DNA of 64,000 bases from Megalobrama amblycephala (taxonomy: Eukaryota > Chordata > Actinopteri > Cypriniformes > Xenocyprididae): assembly GCF_018812025.1 (NCBI RefSeq), contig NC_063065.1, positions 29,050,240 to 29,114,239 on the forward strand, written 5' to 3'. A program made the translations under genes and the position numbers. Positions 38,105 to 51,967 of the stretch are shown one piece after another (the stretch's first letter is position 1; each line of letters starts with the position of its first letter). The notes below the pieces were generated by a model. The model was not told where the DNA came from, made no database searches, and saw only the letters and a program-made list of their open reading frames with translations.

Positions 38105-39064
38105 AATGAAATTTTAAAGCATAGCACTACCATTGAGTTTAGATCCTCCATACTGGCCAGAATGTGTACTGTTCTGTGTTTTTACAAAGGATTGTTTGGT
38201 CTTCATGGACATTTTCTCATATGGAGTGTAACATCTGTCTCTCAGTATCTCTTCCTGAACTATAAGAAACCTGTAGGCCTCCTGCTGTATTTGAAGGCTT
38301 TGTCGAGGTAGGCCAATGCCTCCATCACTTCCACATGCTCCACAGGAAGTCTCGATCCATAAGGCCGACCGTATAAATTCTTCACCCATCCTATGGGCCT
38401 TTGACCTATTGTTCTTCATGTTCCTTGCTGTGTCTCTTCCTCTTCTATTTTATCCTGCTGTTTAATGTAGGGATTACCTATAGAGATCATTTTACCATGC
38501 AGGAACATCAAAATCACTTTGTTTTCCGACACTGTATGGGATAGCTTTTATGTCCGATTGTGAATTGGTTCATGCTATAACTGGAAACTCTTTTTCTTCT
38601 TCCTCATTGCTCAGACTAGGTCATTAGCCAAGAGCAACGGTGCTCAGAAGGCTTTCTAGGCTAAGGCCCCCTGTGTCACAGGATAACCTGTTTTAGGTTT
38701 GCTCTAAAAACTCTTCAAATGGAGATTTGACTTGAGCTCCATTGCCAGAGGGCGTTTGATTTCACCTTTGTGAAAACATGCAGTGTAACATTAGAGACAT
38801 GGTGTGAATTAGTAGCTTGTAATGGAGCTCCTTATTAGAGAGAAATGAAATTAGCGTGCCTTATAAATTTAGGTGGCCTGAATGATATCATTGTGGGGCT
38901 CGGATCCAAGATGAGCTTCTCTCGTACACCGTCCATTGCATGATTTTTAGCAAGGTATTGCTGTTTTGGACACCATATATTTAAGGAAATTGGTATTCAT
39001 ATTATATGCCCAGTCTGCTTTTGTAATAGCTAAGCTAGTTTAATTTTTAAAGTAGCTTCTTGTT

Positions 39065-39067
<3 letters not shown>
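38105..39067. other. intron 4, unassigned
   Basis: Unique-looking sequence. One minus-strand frame of 101 codons at 38114-38419 has no recognisable domain. Nothing else seen. Confidence 0.5.

Positions 39068-39156
<89 letters not shown>
39068..39156. repeat. (AC)n microsatellite
   Basis: About 44 uninterrupted AC units. Confidence 0.97.
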
Positions 39157-39161
<5 letters not shown>

Positions 39162-39724
39162 TTTTCTTTTTCCCATATAATGACAGTCAAATGGCACCAA
39201 TCTGGTTTGGACCTCAATGTACTTCTTTTCTGTTCCACAGGAGAAAGTAAGTCAACCCAGGCTCATTGTAAAAACATGCCTATGACAACATTTCTAAAAA
39301 AAAAAAATGAAATTGCGTTGCTACTTGCAAATTTCACAGCACTTTCACTGTGAAATGTCCAGTGAGTGGCACTAAAACTGCCACATTTTCCATGCTCAGT
39401 TGTTGTACCATCAATTATTCCACATTCAATTGTTGGCAATTAAATGTCCAGTGAGTTGAGCTCGCTTTCTCTATATAGCATTTAAAAATAGCGTAACACC
39501 TACAATAAACCTTATCCAATAGTGTTATCAAAAGCAAAGGTGAGATAAAAATACTTTTGCTGAAGCAACCAAAGCATTTTAGCTGCTTCTACAAGTCTTT
39601 TATCGTGACTCATGTTTCACAGCACTTGTACCTGAGCGCTTCACATAAAAAATGCAATGCTGTATCAGGTGAGTGACCGAGCAAGTTTACTACATCAGGA
39701 AAGCATCAAATGTATAGTGTATAC
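39157..39724. other. intron 4, unassigned, with a MITE remnant
   Basis: 39210-39255 (TACTTCTTTTCTGTTCCACA, then GGAGAAAGTAAGTC) resembles the middle of the foldback MITE family. A short A run lies near 39295-39308. The rest is unassigned. Confidence 0.45.
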
Positions 39725-41064
39725 CAGTGGTCACCAACCTTTTTAAGCCCAAGATCCCTGACCTCGACCTTTTTGAAAGACAAGATCTACTTGATAGAAA
39801 AAGACAGCCCAGATAGGTATTTAGTATTTTTTTCATGGCCAATTTAGATTCTGATTTATTTATTTATTTATTTTTTACAAGCAAATTGGCCGATTCTGAT
39901 ACTGGTTGCAGATATTTATTATTAATATTATTATAATAAACAAGAATACATAGCCATTTCAAATTAGAGGGAACCATTGCTTTTTAATCACAATCCAAAC
40001 AAAGATGCTTCGCACGTTGCATGAGCAGTTATTTTTTTATTTGAATTAGATTTAATTTCAAGATTTAAAGCAAAAACTGAACGGTCTGACTTCATCTTTG
40101 TGAAATTATACTTCATCTTTGTGAAATTATAAATGCTACAGACACAAAAAAGCATGAAACAAAAACAGCAGGCTGAATGAGATGCAAATTCACTCTCTGA
40201 CAGCAGGTGGCGCTTATGGAGCAGCAGTGATACAGTGTTTCCTTGGTTACCGCTGTAAACAAAGCTGAAATGCGCTAATAACAAAGACTATAGAATAACA
40301 CAAGACGTGTCACTCGTATTGTTTTGAATGGGAGAAAGTGTAACGCGCAATATGGTGGAATAAGTCCCGCCTTCTAAATAAGAGCCAATCGCCGACTAGT
40401 AAAGTCATCGCGTCACTGCAGCAGTCCTTAGAAGCACCGGTTTCTATAGAAACAGTCAGACGCGCGCCTCTGAAACATGGCAGAAGAGACGCGCATTTAG
40501 GTCTGCGCATGCGCATTAGCTTGATCCAGCCTAAAAATACAGTTTTTTGTCATGATTCGACCGTTTGGGTAAAATATTTATAAGACAGCTGTTGTCAGAT
40601 TTCATTGGCGATTTTAAATATGAAATGTAATCGTAAGTTTTGGAGAATTTGATGTTTCCCCATTCAAAGAGATAGGGCATGATGCCCAGGATGCCCGAGA
40701 GGTGTTTCAAAGATGGCCGCCAAGTGAAATGACTTGTCTTAAAGGGACTTTGCTAATAATTAGCTACTTTATTCTGAGGTAAGAGGAAAATAAAATGCCA
40801 TTGCCATCGAAATCTTCCTGAAGACTGATCTCCTTTTAGAGATGCATTCATATAAGCCCTCACCCCCAATTCAATATTTATATTTTCTTCCTATATTTCG
40901 AGCATCGTGAACAGTGAGCTGCTCTGCCTGCTACAGAATTTTCTCCTTTTTGCGTCCGTCTTCAGCGTTTCTGGCCTCTTTTACAGACTCAGACATTATG
41001 TGGGCTATTTGCCTTTGTCTGTCCCAGTAGCTCCCGAAAATGACATAAAAATAAATGCAAAATT

Positions 41065-43256
41065 AAAGCTGCAAGCAGCGATGAAAGGGCCCTCGCACCT
41101 GGGCTCACCGCCACCCGTTGGCCTTAGGAAAACAGTGAACAGTGGTCGACATGCATGTAAGCGAATGAATACAGGAGAATTATGCCATTAAGTCATTTCG
41201 AATTGCCACACTTCCTGCTGCCAACAGGTGGCGCTTTGACCATAACCAAATATTGCGATATAGATGTGTTCAGACCCGGACTGTTATCAAACACGTGAAG
41301 TTTGGAGCAGATCGGACATCATATGCCTGAGTTACAACAACTTCCTGTTTCATGGCGTTAATCACATACATTAGCACTTAGCCAAGTGTTGCATGATTTA
41401 ACGTGTTTCTAGTATGTTTGGTACTTTGTGGCATATTGAAATGTGGTTCTGGGAGGGAATTACAGTGTAAAGCATGCCATTTCCTGTTGCCAGCAGGTGG
41501 CGCTATGACTAACTGAATATTGGCATATAGATATGTTCAGGCCAGGACTCTTATCACACATGTGAAGTTTGGAGCAGATCAGACATAGTATGCCTGAGTT
41601 ACAATGGCTTCCTTTTTCATGGCGGAACAACAGACTTTGTCATGCCGCCACGGACACGCCCTTCAACGAAAACTCTAGATCTTCGCAATTTAACGTCACA
41701 AAGGCCTTTAGATTAGACTGACCAAAAATGACATTGATCTGATTAAATCTCTAGGAGGAGTTAATCACAGTGTAAAACATGTCATTTCCTGTTGCCCCCA
41801 GGTGGCGCTATGACTGTAACTGAATATTGTTATGAAGATGTCTTCAGGTCAGGACTCTAATAAAACATGTGAAGTTTGGGGCAGATCAGATATTGTATGC
41901 CCGAGTTACAACAACTTCCTGTTTCATGGCGAAACATCGAACTTTGCCAGGCCGCCACAGACACGCCTTTCAGCGAAAACTCTAGATCTTCGCAATTTAA
42001 CGTCTCAAAGGCCTTTAGATTAGACTGACCAAATATGATGTTGATCTGATTAAAGCTCTAGGAGGAGTTCATTAAAGTACAACGCCTGGAAAGGCAAAAA
42101 CTGCCCAAATTTTGCAAAGAAAATTCAAAATATCTCACTTCCTGTTGGTTTTCAGATTTCAATCCAAGAGACTTTTTTGTAAGTATTGGGCTGTTAGATG
42201 TGTGTACCAAATTTCATACCTGTACGTGAAACGTAGTGTCAGGGGCACTTCGTTGAAATTTTTTAGGTGGCGCTATCGAGCCATTTTGCCACACTTAATT
42301 CTGAAACCCATATCAGACGTAAATTTTCACCACTTCTGACGTATCTGCAAAGTTTCATGAGTTTTCGAGTATGTTTCGGCCCTCAAAAAAGTGATTCACC
42401 TTACATGGCGAAACATCAGACTTTGTCGGTCACCACGGACACGCCCTTCAACGAAAACTCAAGATCTTTGCAATTTAACATCTCAAAGGCCTTAAGATTA
42501 GACTGGCCATATATGATGTTGATCTGGTTCAATCTCTATGTGGAGTTAATCACAGTGTAAAACATGTCATTTCCTGTTGCCCCCAGGTGGCGCTATGACT
42601 GTAACTGAATATTGTTATGAAGATGTCTTCAGGTCAGGACTCTAATAAAACATGTGAAGTTTGGGGCAGATCAGACATTGTATGCCCGAGTTACAACAAC
42701 TTCCTGTTTCATGGCGAAACATCGAACTTTGCCAGGCCGCCACAGACACGCCCTTCAGCGAAAACTATAGATCTTCGCAATTTAACGTCTCAAAGGCCTT
42801 TAGATTACACTGACCAAATATGATGTTGATCTGATTAAAGCTCTAGGAGGAGTTTGTTAAAGTACAACATGTGGAAATGGCAAAAACTGCCAAAATTTTG
42901 TAGAGAAAATTCAAAATATCTCACTTCCTGTTGGGTTTACAAACTTTGCACCCATGGGCTTTTTTGTAGGTATTGGGCTGTTACATCTGTCTACCGAATT
43001 TCATAACTGTATGTGAAACGTAGCACGAAGGGCGCGTAATTGAAATTTTGTAGGTGGTGCTATCGAGCCATTTTGCCACACCTAATTCTGAAACCCATAT
43101 CAGATGTAAATTTTCACCACTTCTGACGCGTGTGCAAAGTTTCATGAGTTTTTGAGAATGTTTAGGCCCTCAAAAATGTGATTCATTTTGGAGAAAAAGA
43201 AAATTTTGGCTGAGCAATTCCAATAGGGTCCTCACACCATCGGTGCTCGAGCCCTA
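41065..43256 (+). mobile_element. nested 2.2-kb repeat element with internal tandem units and CTCF-like motifs
   Basis: The element runs from AAGCTGCAAGCAGCGATGAA, with GGGCCCTCGCACC just inside, to TAGGGTCCTCACACCATCGG and GCTCGAGCCCT. Both borders have AATTA, which may be a target duplication but is AT-rich. Inside, a unit of about 270-300 bp (TTTCCTGTTGCC, GGTGGCGCTATGAC, GTGAAGTTTGG, GAGTTACAACAACTTCCTG) occurs four times, starting near 41211, 41480, 41785 and 42570. The last two are parts of a 785-bp duplication. Small frames recur at the same spacing, but they are repeat text. The superfamily is unknown. Confidence 0.72.
41218..42595 (+). promoter_or_regulatory. four tandem CTCF-like motifs, all in + orientation
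   Basis: Against the CTCF core YGRCCASYAGRKGGCRSYR, the site at 41487-41505 (TTGCCAGCAGGTGGCGCTA) matches 18 of 19 positions. 41792-41810 and 42577-42595 match 17 of 19, and 41218-41236 matches 16. A fifth, weaker site (16 of 19) lies at 40197-40215, outside the nested element but inside the hAT. The match is by eye. Binding is an inference. Confidence 0.5.
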
Positions 43257-43390
43257 ATTACAGTACAAAGACTGGAGAAATCTAATGTATTTTTGTACTC
43301 ATATTTCTGTTATTTTCGCGAGCTACTGGAACAGTGATAAAGATCAACCAGTCGATCGCGATCGACGGGTTTGCGACCACTGGTGTAGGC

Positions 43391-44040
43391 CTATACTATA
43401 CAGTTTACAAATAATAGTATTTTTCAAGGAACATGCACAAAAACGTCTTTATTAATAAATGTAATCATAATTTGTGGAAGGGGTAAAAGTTGTTGGTGTT
43501 TTTACTGCCACTACTGTTCATTTCAGCTGGAAACTGCAGTGAATTGTATGTATGTATAGGTACATTTTTGGAGTTTTGCAGAAATATAAATAGAGGCACA
43601 TTTTTTCCAATGAGCCTGTGTTGAAGAAAGTCGTAAAGTTTTGGAACAACATGAGGTTGAGTAAATGAGAGAATTTTCATTTTTGGTTTCATTTAAAGAA
43701 GTTCTGCTAGTCTTTTCTACCCTATTGTGACATATTTCTGAGTGAAACGTCTTCTGGAACAAGAAAAAATGTAGAGCGGGACTTGATTTTGTCCATTTGG
43801 AATTGATTGGATGGTTGTGGTTTGCTATTGCTTAATCTCATGTGAGTGACAGGTTGCCCCGCCCTCGTCATCAGAGAAGAGATGTTGCTGCAAGAGGGAG
43901 GGAAAGTTATTTTGATTAAAAATTATGAGGGCACGTGATTAAAAAAATACTAATGGTGTACACAGATCAATCATTTATAATAAACACTGCAATATTCCAT
44001 AAAAAAAAAAAATTGAATCGTCAATTTTGATTTCATGGTA
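43391..44040. other. intron 4, unassigned, with half a foldback MITE
   Basis: 43540-43700 ends GAGAGAATTTTCATTTTTGG and TTTCATTTAAAG, and carries GAACAACATGAGGTTGAGTA, i.e. one arm of a foldback element. 43760-44000 is unassigned. Confidence 0.5.
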
Positions 44041-44942
44041 AGTGAAATGAAAATTATCCTATGATTTACTCACCCTCAAGCCATCCTAGGTGTATATGAC
44101 TATCTTCTTTCAGACTAATGCAATCGTTGATATATTTAAACATATCCTGGCTCTTCCCAGTTTTAAACTGGCAGTGAACGAGGGCCGTGTTTTGAAGCAC
44201 CTATGAAAACTTTGTCCATCCATCATAAATATAATCCGTATGGTTGAATAAAGGCCTTCCGAAGAGATGGGTTTTTGTAAGAAAAATATACAAGTAGCTT
44301 CCGCCTGATGAACCTCTGCGCAAGTTGACTTGCACCACAAGAGTAACCCCTGACGCGATGTATGACGTAGGATATAGGAGTAGCGTAAGCTTAGATGCCT
44401 CTGACCATTTGTTTAAACCAAAAGGGCTGAGCAACAAACTCAAGCTCCTCTTCTCCTATATCGAAATCCTCCGACATTTCTCTTTTAAAATTTTTGGTTT
44501 TAGACTTCTGATTCGTGACCGTTTTTTGGTTTTCGCTCTATCCTCTGAGCTTTCCGCGTTCGTCATTGCGTCATGCGTCAGGTCAGAGGTTACTATTCCG
44601 GCGCAATTCGATGTATACGGCCGTCTGCTGGAAGCTAGTTATTATAGTTAATAAAGTTTTAAATATGGATATTTTTGTTGCAAAATCCCATCACTTCCTT
44701 TCAGAAGGCCTTTATTAATGCCCTGGAGCTGAATGGAATATATTTATGATGGATGGATACATTTTTTGGGGGCTTCAAAACAGGCTGCACGTTCACTACC
44801 ATTATAAAGCTGGGTAGAGCCAGAATGTTTTTAAATATATCTCTGATTGTGTTTGTCTGAAAGAAGATAGTCATATACACTTAGGATGGCTTGAGGGTGA
44901 GTAAATCATGAGTTAATTTTCATTTTTGGGTGAACTATGCCT
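44041..44942. mobile_element. foldback MITE, copy f, abutting exon 5
   Basis: ATTTACTCACCCTCAAGCCA, then TCCTAGGTGTATATGACTAT, at the left is mirrored by ATAGTCATATACACTTAGGA and TGGCTTGAGGGTGAGTAAAT at the right. The element ends at about GGTGAACTATGCCT. Inner arms also pair (CATCCATCATAAATATA against TATATTTATGATGGATGG). Only about 41 bp separate it from the next exon, so the upstream splicing context of that exon is partly transposon-derived. Confidence 0.88.
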
Positions 44943-44953
44943 ACCAGGTGTAA

Positions 44954-46578
<1,625 letters not shown>

Positions 46579-47745
46579 AATAAAAAAATAAAAAAGGTAA
46601 TTGTGACTTTTTATCTCACAATTCTGACTTTATTCTTGCAATTGTGAGTTTGCATCTCACAATTCTGACTTTATTTCTCAGAATTGCAAGTTATAAAGTC
46701 AGAATTGAGTGACATAAAGTCAGAATTGCGAATAAAAGTGGTTTTATCACGGCATTCTGACTTTATATGTCGCAATTCTGACTTTATAACTCACAACTCT
46801 GACTTTATAACTCGCAATTCTGACTTTATATCTCACAATTCTGACTTTATATCTCACAATTCTGACTTTATAACTCACAATTCTGACTTTATAACTCACA
46901 ATTCTGACTTTATAACTCACAACTCTGACTTTATAACTCGCAATTCTGACTTTATATCTCACAATTCTGACTTTATAACTCGCAATTCTGACTTTATAAC
47001 TCACAATTCTGACTCTATAACTCACAACTCTGACTTTATAACTCGCAATTCTGACTTTATATCTCGCAAATTCTGACTTTATAACTCGCAATTCTGACTT
47101 TATAACTCGCAATTCTGACTTTATATCTCGCAATTCTGACTTTATAACTCGCAATTCTGACTTTATAACTCGCAATTCTGACTTTATATCTCGCAAATTC
47201 TGACTTTATATCTCGCAATTCTGACTTTATAACTCGCAATTCTGACTTTATAACTCGCAATTCTGACTTTATAACTCGATTCACTTTATTCTGACTTTAT
47301 AACTCGAATTCAATTCTGACTTTATATGACTTTAATTCTGACTTATAACTCGCAATTCTGACTCGCAATTCTGACTTTATAACTCGCAATTCTGACTTTA
47401 TAACTCGCAATTCTGACTTTATATAATTCTGACGCAATTCTGACTTTATAACACAACTCTGACTTTATAACTCGCAATTCTGACTTTATAACTCGCAATT
47501 CTGACTTTATAACTCGCAATTCTGACTTTATAACTCGCAATTCTGACTTTATATCTTGCAATTCTGACTTTATAACTCGCAATTCTGACTTTATAACTCG
47601 CAATTCTGACTTTATAACTCGCAACTCTGACTTTATATCTCACAATTCTGACTTTATATCTCACAATTCTGAGAAAAGAAGTCGGGATTGTGATATAAAC
47701 TATGAGATAAAAAGTCGCAATTACCTTTTTTATTTTTTATTTTAT
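46579..47745. repeat. 21-bp minisatellite bounded by terminal inverted repeats
   Basis: The array (about 46750-47672) is made of roughly 40-45 copies of a 21-bp unit containing TTATAACTCGCAATTCTGAC. Units differ mainly at CTCGCAA/CTCACAA and TTATAACT/TTATATCT. The left flank AAAAAAGGTAATTGTGACTT, then TTTATCTCAC, is mirrored at the right by GAGATAAAAAGTCGCAATTA, then CCTTTTTT, so the array is the expanded core of an inverted-repeat element. The unit is a multiple of three and free of stops in some frames on both strands, which creates frames of up to 149 codons that are not genes. A degraded patch lies at 47275-47440. Confidence 0.92.
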
Positions 47746-49969
47746 AGCAAAAACAAGAAATAACTCTTTAGTTTTAATATAAAAAAGATTTTTTTAAACC
47801 GAAGATACTTTTTTTCTTCGTCATATGAATGTTTGCAAGTAATGATTAATCTTATAATGTTTTTAACGTACAGTATGTTTACGGTTTCGTTGTTGATTCA
47901 TTTTGTCTGACAGTATGCAGTGTTTGTAGGCTAGAGCTCACTTATCTTGCAACATTTTTTGAGTAGTTTATTCAACATTGCACAGCATAGTCGATACACA
48001 AGGACAACATAAGTCAAGCACGTCTTTGTATTTTACCTTCACTCAGTCTGCATCACTGCATGATTGTTGTCTCCACTGGCTTATCAGGGAAGTTCTAAGC
48101 AATTATGTCTTTATTGCCATCTTAAATATCCATTTAATCTTTAATTTCCCATTCACGTTTATTGGCTCTAATTGTTTAGTTGCCTTCCCTCTTCACAGCA
48201 GACTCAGTTCGATATAGCCTCCATTCTATTTGCATAATGTTGTGGCTTTTTTTATAGACCTTGAGTAAGCTGCTTAATTAAGCTTGGTTATTTTCTCTTT
48301 ATTAACCATGTCAGGAATGCCAATGTATGCATTTTAAACGACTCACAAGGTTTGGATTTTCAGCAGAAGCCAGGAGACAAACTCTATCTGTCATTTTTTT
48401 TTTTTTTTAATAAACATCTTTTCCAGCAGCTTTAAATACCTTGAGTGTAAAGGTGGATTGTATCAATATTGCTTTTTCCTGTTGTAGGATATTTCCTCAA
48501 GATTTAATTTTGTGTGCTGTAACAGAAGTTGCGGTGGACACTGAGGCCGAAAGTGGATCATGCATAGAGTCCAATGAGTCATGTCTCTCTTGTGTAACTT
48601 TGAGTGGTACTGCACATGCCACTATTTTTTCTGAGGATTACGTCAAACCAATGAGATCACTTCCCGTGGTCACCTGAAATTAACTTTCCGGCACACAGTA
48701 AAAAAAGCTTTGCCATCTTTCCAGCTGCCTTCCATGACTCATCAACAAAGCAGCGCTTATTTTGCATCAGCATGGTTGTTCCGGTTGTGGTTTTTAATTG
48801 CAACCTTACGTGTCACGCTCTCACATTTCCCACCTGGTGCTCTCTACAGTGAGATGCTGGTGTCTTTTTCCATCGGGGATTGTTAGAGTGACATTTCCTT
48901 TTTCATTTTTAAAAAGTTCCTCTTCCCTAGTGATGAATTAGAGATGACCCATCTGGGCAGGAAGAGGGCAGCATGAGGCTTCAGTTGCGCCTGCTAGCAG
49001 GTGGATTTGTGGGTAATGTAGAGTGAGGCAGGGTCATGAGGTCTCCTTCTTCTGGAACAAGTGAAGATGGATTTGAGAATTTCATCATCAAATTACTTTC
49101 TCATTATTATTCAAGAGAGTAGAAGTACAGCTTCAGTGTCTGTCCATTTTATTCATACAGTGTGATAAGATATTGTGAATTAGGTTAACCCAGAATGAAG
49201 CACTGTACGTGACCACTGTTACACTTTAGCTAGACTCTTTGAGTTGGATTATGGAGATAGAATGCCATTTTTTGTAATGAATTAGAAATTGTCCAAGAAT
49301 TACTTTTTCCTCAGCTGTACATTTCATCTCAGAACAAGGAAACTAAATTCTGGATATTGTTTGATTAAGGGAAAGGAATTGCAAGAAGCTCTCAAATCAG
49401 TGCTTTATTACAGAGGAGTGCAATTTTCTACTAGCCAATTCTAACTAATGAAAGTGGACTATGCATTATAAAGCTGTAATTTAGTTTGTGTGTGTGTGTG
49501 TGTGTTGTAAAAATGTCTTCAGAACTTCTTTTATGAGCTTTTTGTGGTCCATCATTGTCTAACATCAGCCTAGTTAGAGAAATTCCTCATGTAATGAAGT
49601 TTACTTATGTTAATTAACATTGCGGTTTAGTTTTGAACGTGAAAAACACTGAAAGTTTTCAAGGGCAAAACCAACAGAGTGCACCTGAAGAAATTCGGTA
49701 TTTAATGTGCTACAGACTTTAGATATGCTGTATTAGAAATGAATCATCAGCTCCAGATATGTCAACTAGATGTGCAAGTTTTCACCATGAATCTGTCATT
49801 TTTGCAGTGCTTGAATATTTGCAATACATCTATAAAACATCGCCTGTTAAAATGACATTAAAAGATGCTTTCAAAACCTTGATGATACATAAAGCATGTG
49901 AATTAACTCTTTTTAAGATGCTTATTATTGATAATTTAATAGAATGCATGACTTTCTACCATGACACTA
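47746..49969. other. intron 5, unassigned
   Basis: Unique-looking sequence with a T run near 48392-48408 and a short (TG)n near 49487-49505. No repeat ends or coding signal. Confidence 0.5.
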
Positions 49970-50090
49970 AAGTGGATGTTAGGGCATTGCTATATAGTTG
50001 TTAAGGTGTTATAATTGCTTGTAAGGGTTTGCATGAGTGGTTGCTAGGTGGTTGCGTAATGTCCTAAGTCATAAGAGCCCAACCTCAAGT
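49970..50090. repeat. degenerate GTTGCTAGGTGGTTGC-type repeat
   Basis: GTTGTTAAGGTGTTATAATTG, GTGGTTGCTAGGTGGTTGCG and related words form a short degenerate tandem array of a type common in cyprinids. Confidence 0.5.
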
Positions 50091-50164
50091 CTTTATGATA
50101 TTCTGGTCCCTAGATATGTGTCAAACATTTTGTACATTTTAGAGTAAAATGCATCACTCTGGTG

Positions 50165-51294
50165 CATCAGTCCTGCAACGGGTCGGGTACCCGCGGGTAT
50201 CCGCGGATACCCGCATAAAAGTGGATAAAACGGGTGGATTGTGACATGCCTAAAATTCACGGGCGGGGATGCAGGCGGATAATTAACTCCTTGCGGGCGG
50301 GTAGTAGCGTGGATGAAAAATATGCACAATATTTGTATGTCTAAATTACCATTATACGCAACAACGATATGACATTTGACCCATCACGTCACCACCACTG
50401 TGACAGTGCGACTTTTGTTGATGCTTCTCGTAGCCTAGTTGCACAGATGTCTATGGCCTAGTTGGAGCAAGCGTTGCATCTCCATGTTTTCTGTGCTGAT
50501 GCGGTCGTGATGAGTTCATGTAGGCTAACATGTAAGGGTTGCGCTGCCAATAAAGCACCTAAAAGCTGTCACAAAGAACCGGCAAAAAAGTAGCCTAATG
50601 ATTATGATTATGTAAAATATAGCAAGGAGACATGTTAATTGTTTATTATTAAACAAGTGTTTTCTGTGTCAGTGGCTGCAAAGATGAAGTTGACGATGCT
50701 GACTCGCGATCTTCGCAGTAGTGAACGCGCCTGAGAGAAATGCACATTTCATTCGGATTACATAAGCAGAGAGCAGTCTGTTTTCTTTCGTTTTGAATTG
50801 CTCTGTTTAAAAGTAGACATTCCAATATAGATATTTTCCTCAGGTCTGTGAGGCAAGTAGGCTAAGTTACCTTATACGCTGAGTTTTAGTTCATTTATGA
50901 TACGAGCTCCAGTTCTCCCCGGGGCCTCGTGTCGTGATCATCTATTGTCTGCTATATTTACTTATTTATTAAATACAACAAGCAATTGGTTGATGAAATA
51001 TTGATTAAAATTAAGATACAATTAATACAAAATGAAATTAACTTTAAAGAATTTTAAGAATTTTTTAAAAGTTAAGAACTTTAAATTTTAAAAAATAAAG
51101 CACTTTAATTGGAATGATTTTAGCATGTGTGATTTATCGCGGGCACGGGTCGGGTAACGGGTCAAATATTAACGGGTCTGGGCGGGTGCGGATTTAATTT
51201 TGATATTATCACGGGTGACGGGTCGGATCTGGTGCTGAACTTTGCGGGTACGGGCGGGAGCGGGTCTCCAAAAATGGACCCGTGCAGGACTCTG
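50165..51294. mobile_element. hAT element with CGGGT-rich subterminal repeats
   Basis: A perfect 8-bp duplication CTCTGGTG stands at 50157-50164 and 51295-51302. The ends are CATCAGTCCTGCAACGGGTC and GACCCGTGCAGGACTCTG. Subterminal regions carry many CGGGT, ACCCG and CGGGCGGG words at both ends, as transposase-binding subterminal repeats do in hAT elements. The central 600 bp is AT-rich and has no transposase, so it is non-autonomous. Confidence 0.9.
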
Positions 51295-51318
51295 CTCTGG
51301 TGCACCTTGAATGCAGTA

Positions 51319-51967
51319 TTAAAGGGTTAGTTCACCCAAAAATGAAAATTCTGTCATTAATTACTCACCCTCATGCCGTTCCACACCCGTAAGACCTTCG
51401 TTAATCTTCGGAACACAAATTAAGATATTTTAGCTGAAATCCGATAGCTCCGTGAGGCCTCCATAGGGAGCAATGACATTTCCTCTCTCAAGATCCATAA
51501 AGGTACTAAAAACATATTTAAATCAGTTCATGTGAATCATGATTCAGATCGCGTGTCAAACTGCCACCGGCTGAAATGACGTGACTTTGGCACTCCGAAC
51601 AGCAGATTCGACACACTGATTCATTATGCTCCGATGCTTCCTGAAGCAGTGTTTTGAAATCGGCCATCGCTAAATAAGTCGTTATTTTGTTTTATTGGCG
51701 CTCCAAAAATATTCTCGTCGCTTTATAATATTAATATTAAACCACTGTACTCGCATAAACTGATTTAAATATGTTTTTAGTACCTTTATGGATCTTGAGA
51801 GAGGAAGTGTCATTGCTCCCTATGGAGGCCTCACGGAGCCATCGGATTTCAACTAAAATATCTTAATTTGTGTTCTGAAGATTAATGAAGATCTTACGGG
51901 TGTGGAACGGCATGAGGGTGAGTAATAAATGACAGAATTTTTATTTTTGTGTGAACTAACCCTTTAA
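51319..51967. mobile_element. foldback MITE, copy g (near-perfect)
   Basis: TTAAAGGGTTAGTTCACCCA is mirrored by TGTGTGAACTAACCCTTTAA. Arms pair over more than 250 bp, including CCTCATGCCGTTCCACACCC against GGGTGTGGAACGGCATGAGG and CTCCATAGGGAGCAATGACA against TCATTGCTCCCTATGGAGGC. The good pairing suggests it is the youngest foldback in the window. The family resembles published teleost inverted-repeat MITEs such as Angel, which I could not check. Confidence 0.93.

Larger units (their letters stand above)
39725..43382. mobile_element. hAT element, 3.7 kb including nested insertions
   Basis: CAGTGGTCACCAACC at the left is paired with GGTTTGCGACCACTG at the right. The flanking 8-mers GTGTATAC (39717-39724) and GTGTAGGC (43383-43390) agree at 6 of 8. 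The right part holds GATCAACCAGTCGATCGCGA. No transposase domain is visible. Much of the length is a nested element (41065-43256), and 40285-40750 may be a further insertion. Confidence 0.72.

Noticed and set aside
41832..42823. Two near-identical small frames starting MKMSSGQDSNKTCEV, 785 bp apart
   Set aside because: They lie in duplicated units of the nested transposon and track its repeat, not a protein family.
46684..47664. Long frames on both strands with 7-residue repeats
   Set aside because: Pure product of the 21-bp repeat length. Present on both strands with no independent coding signal.
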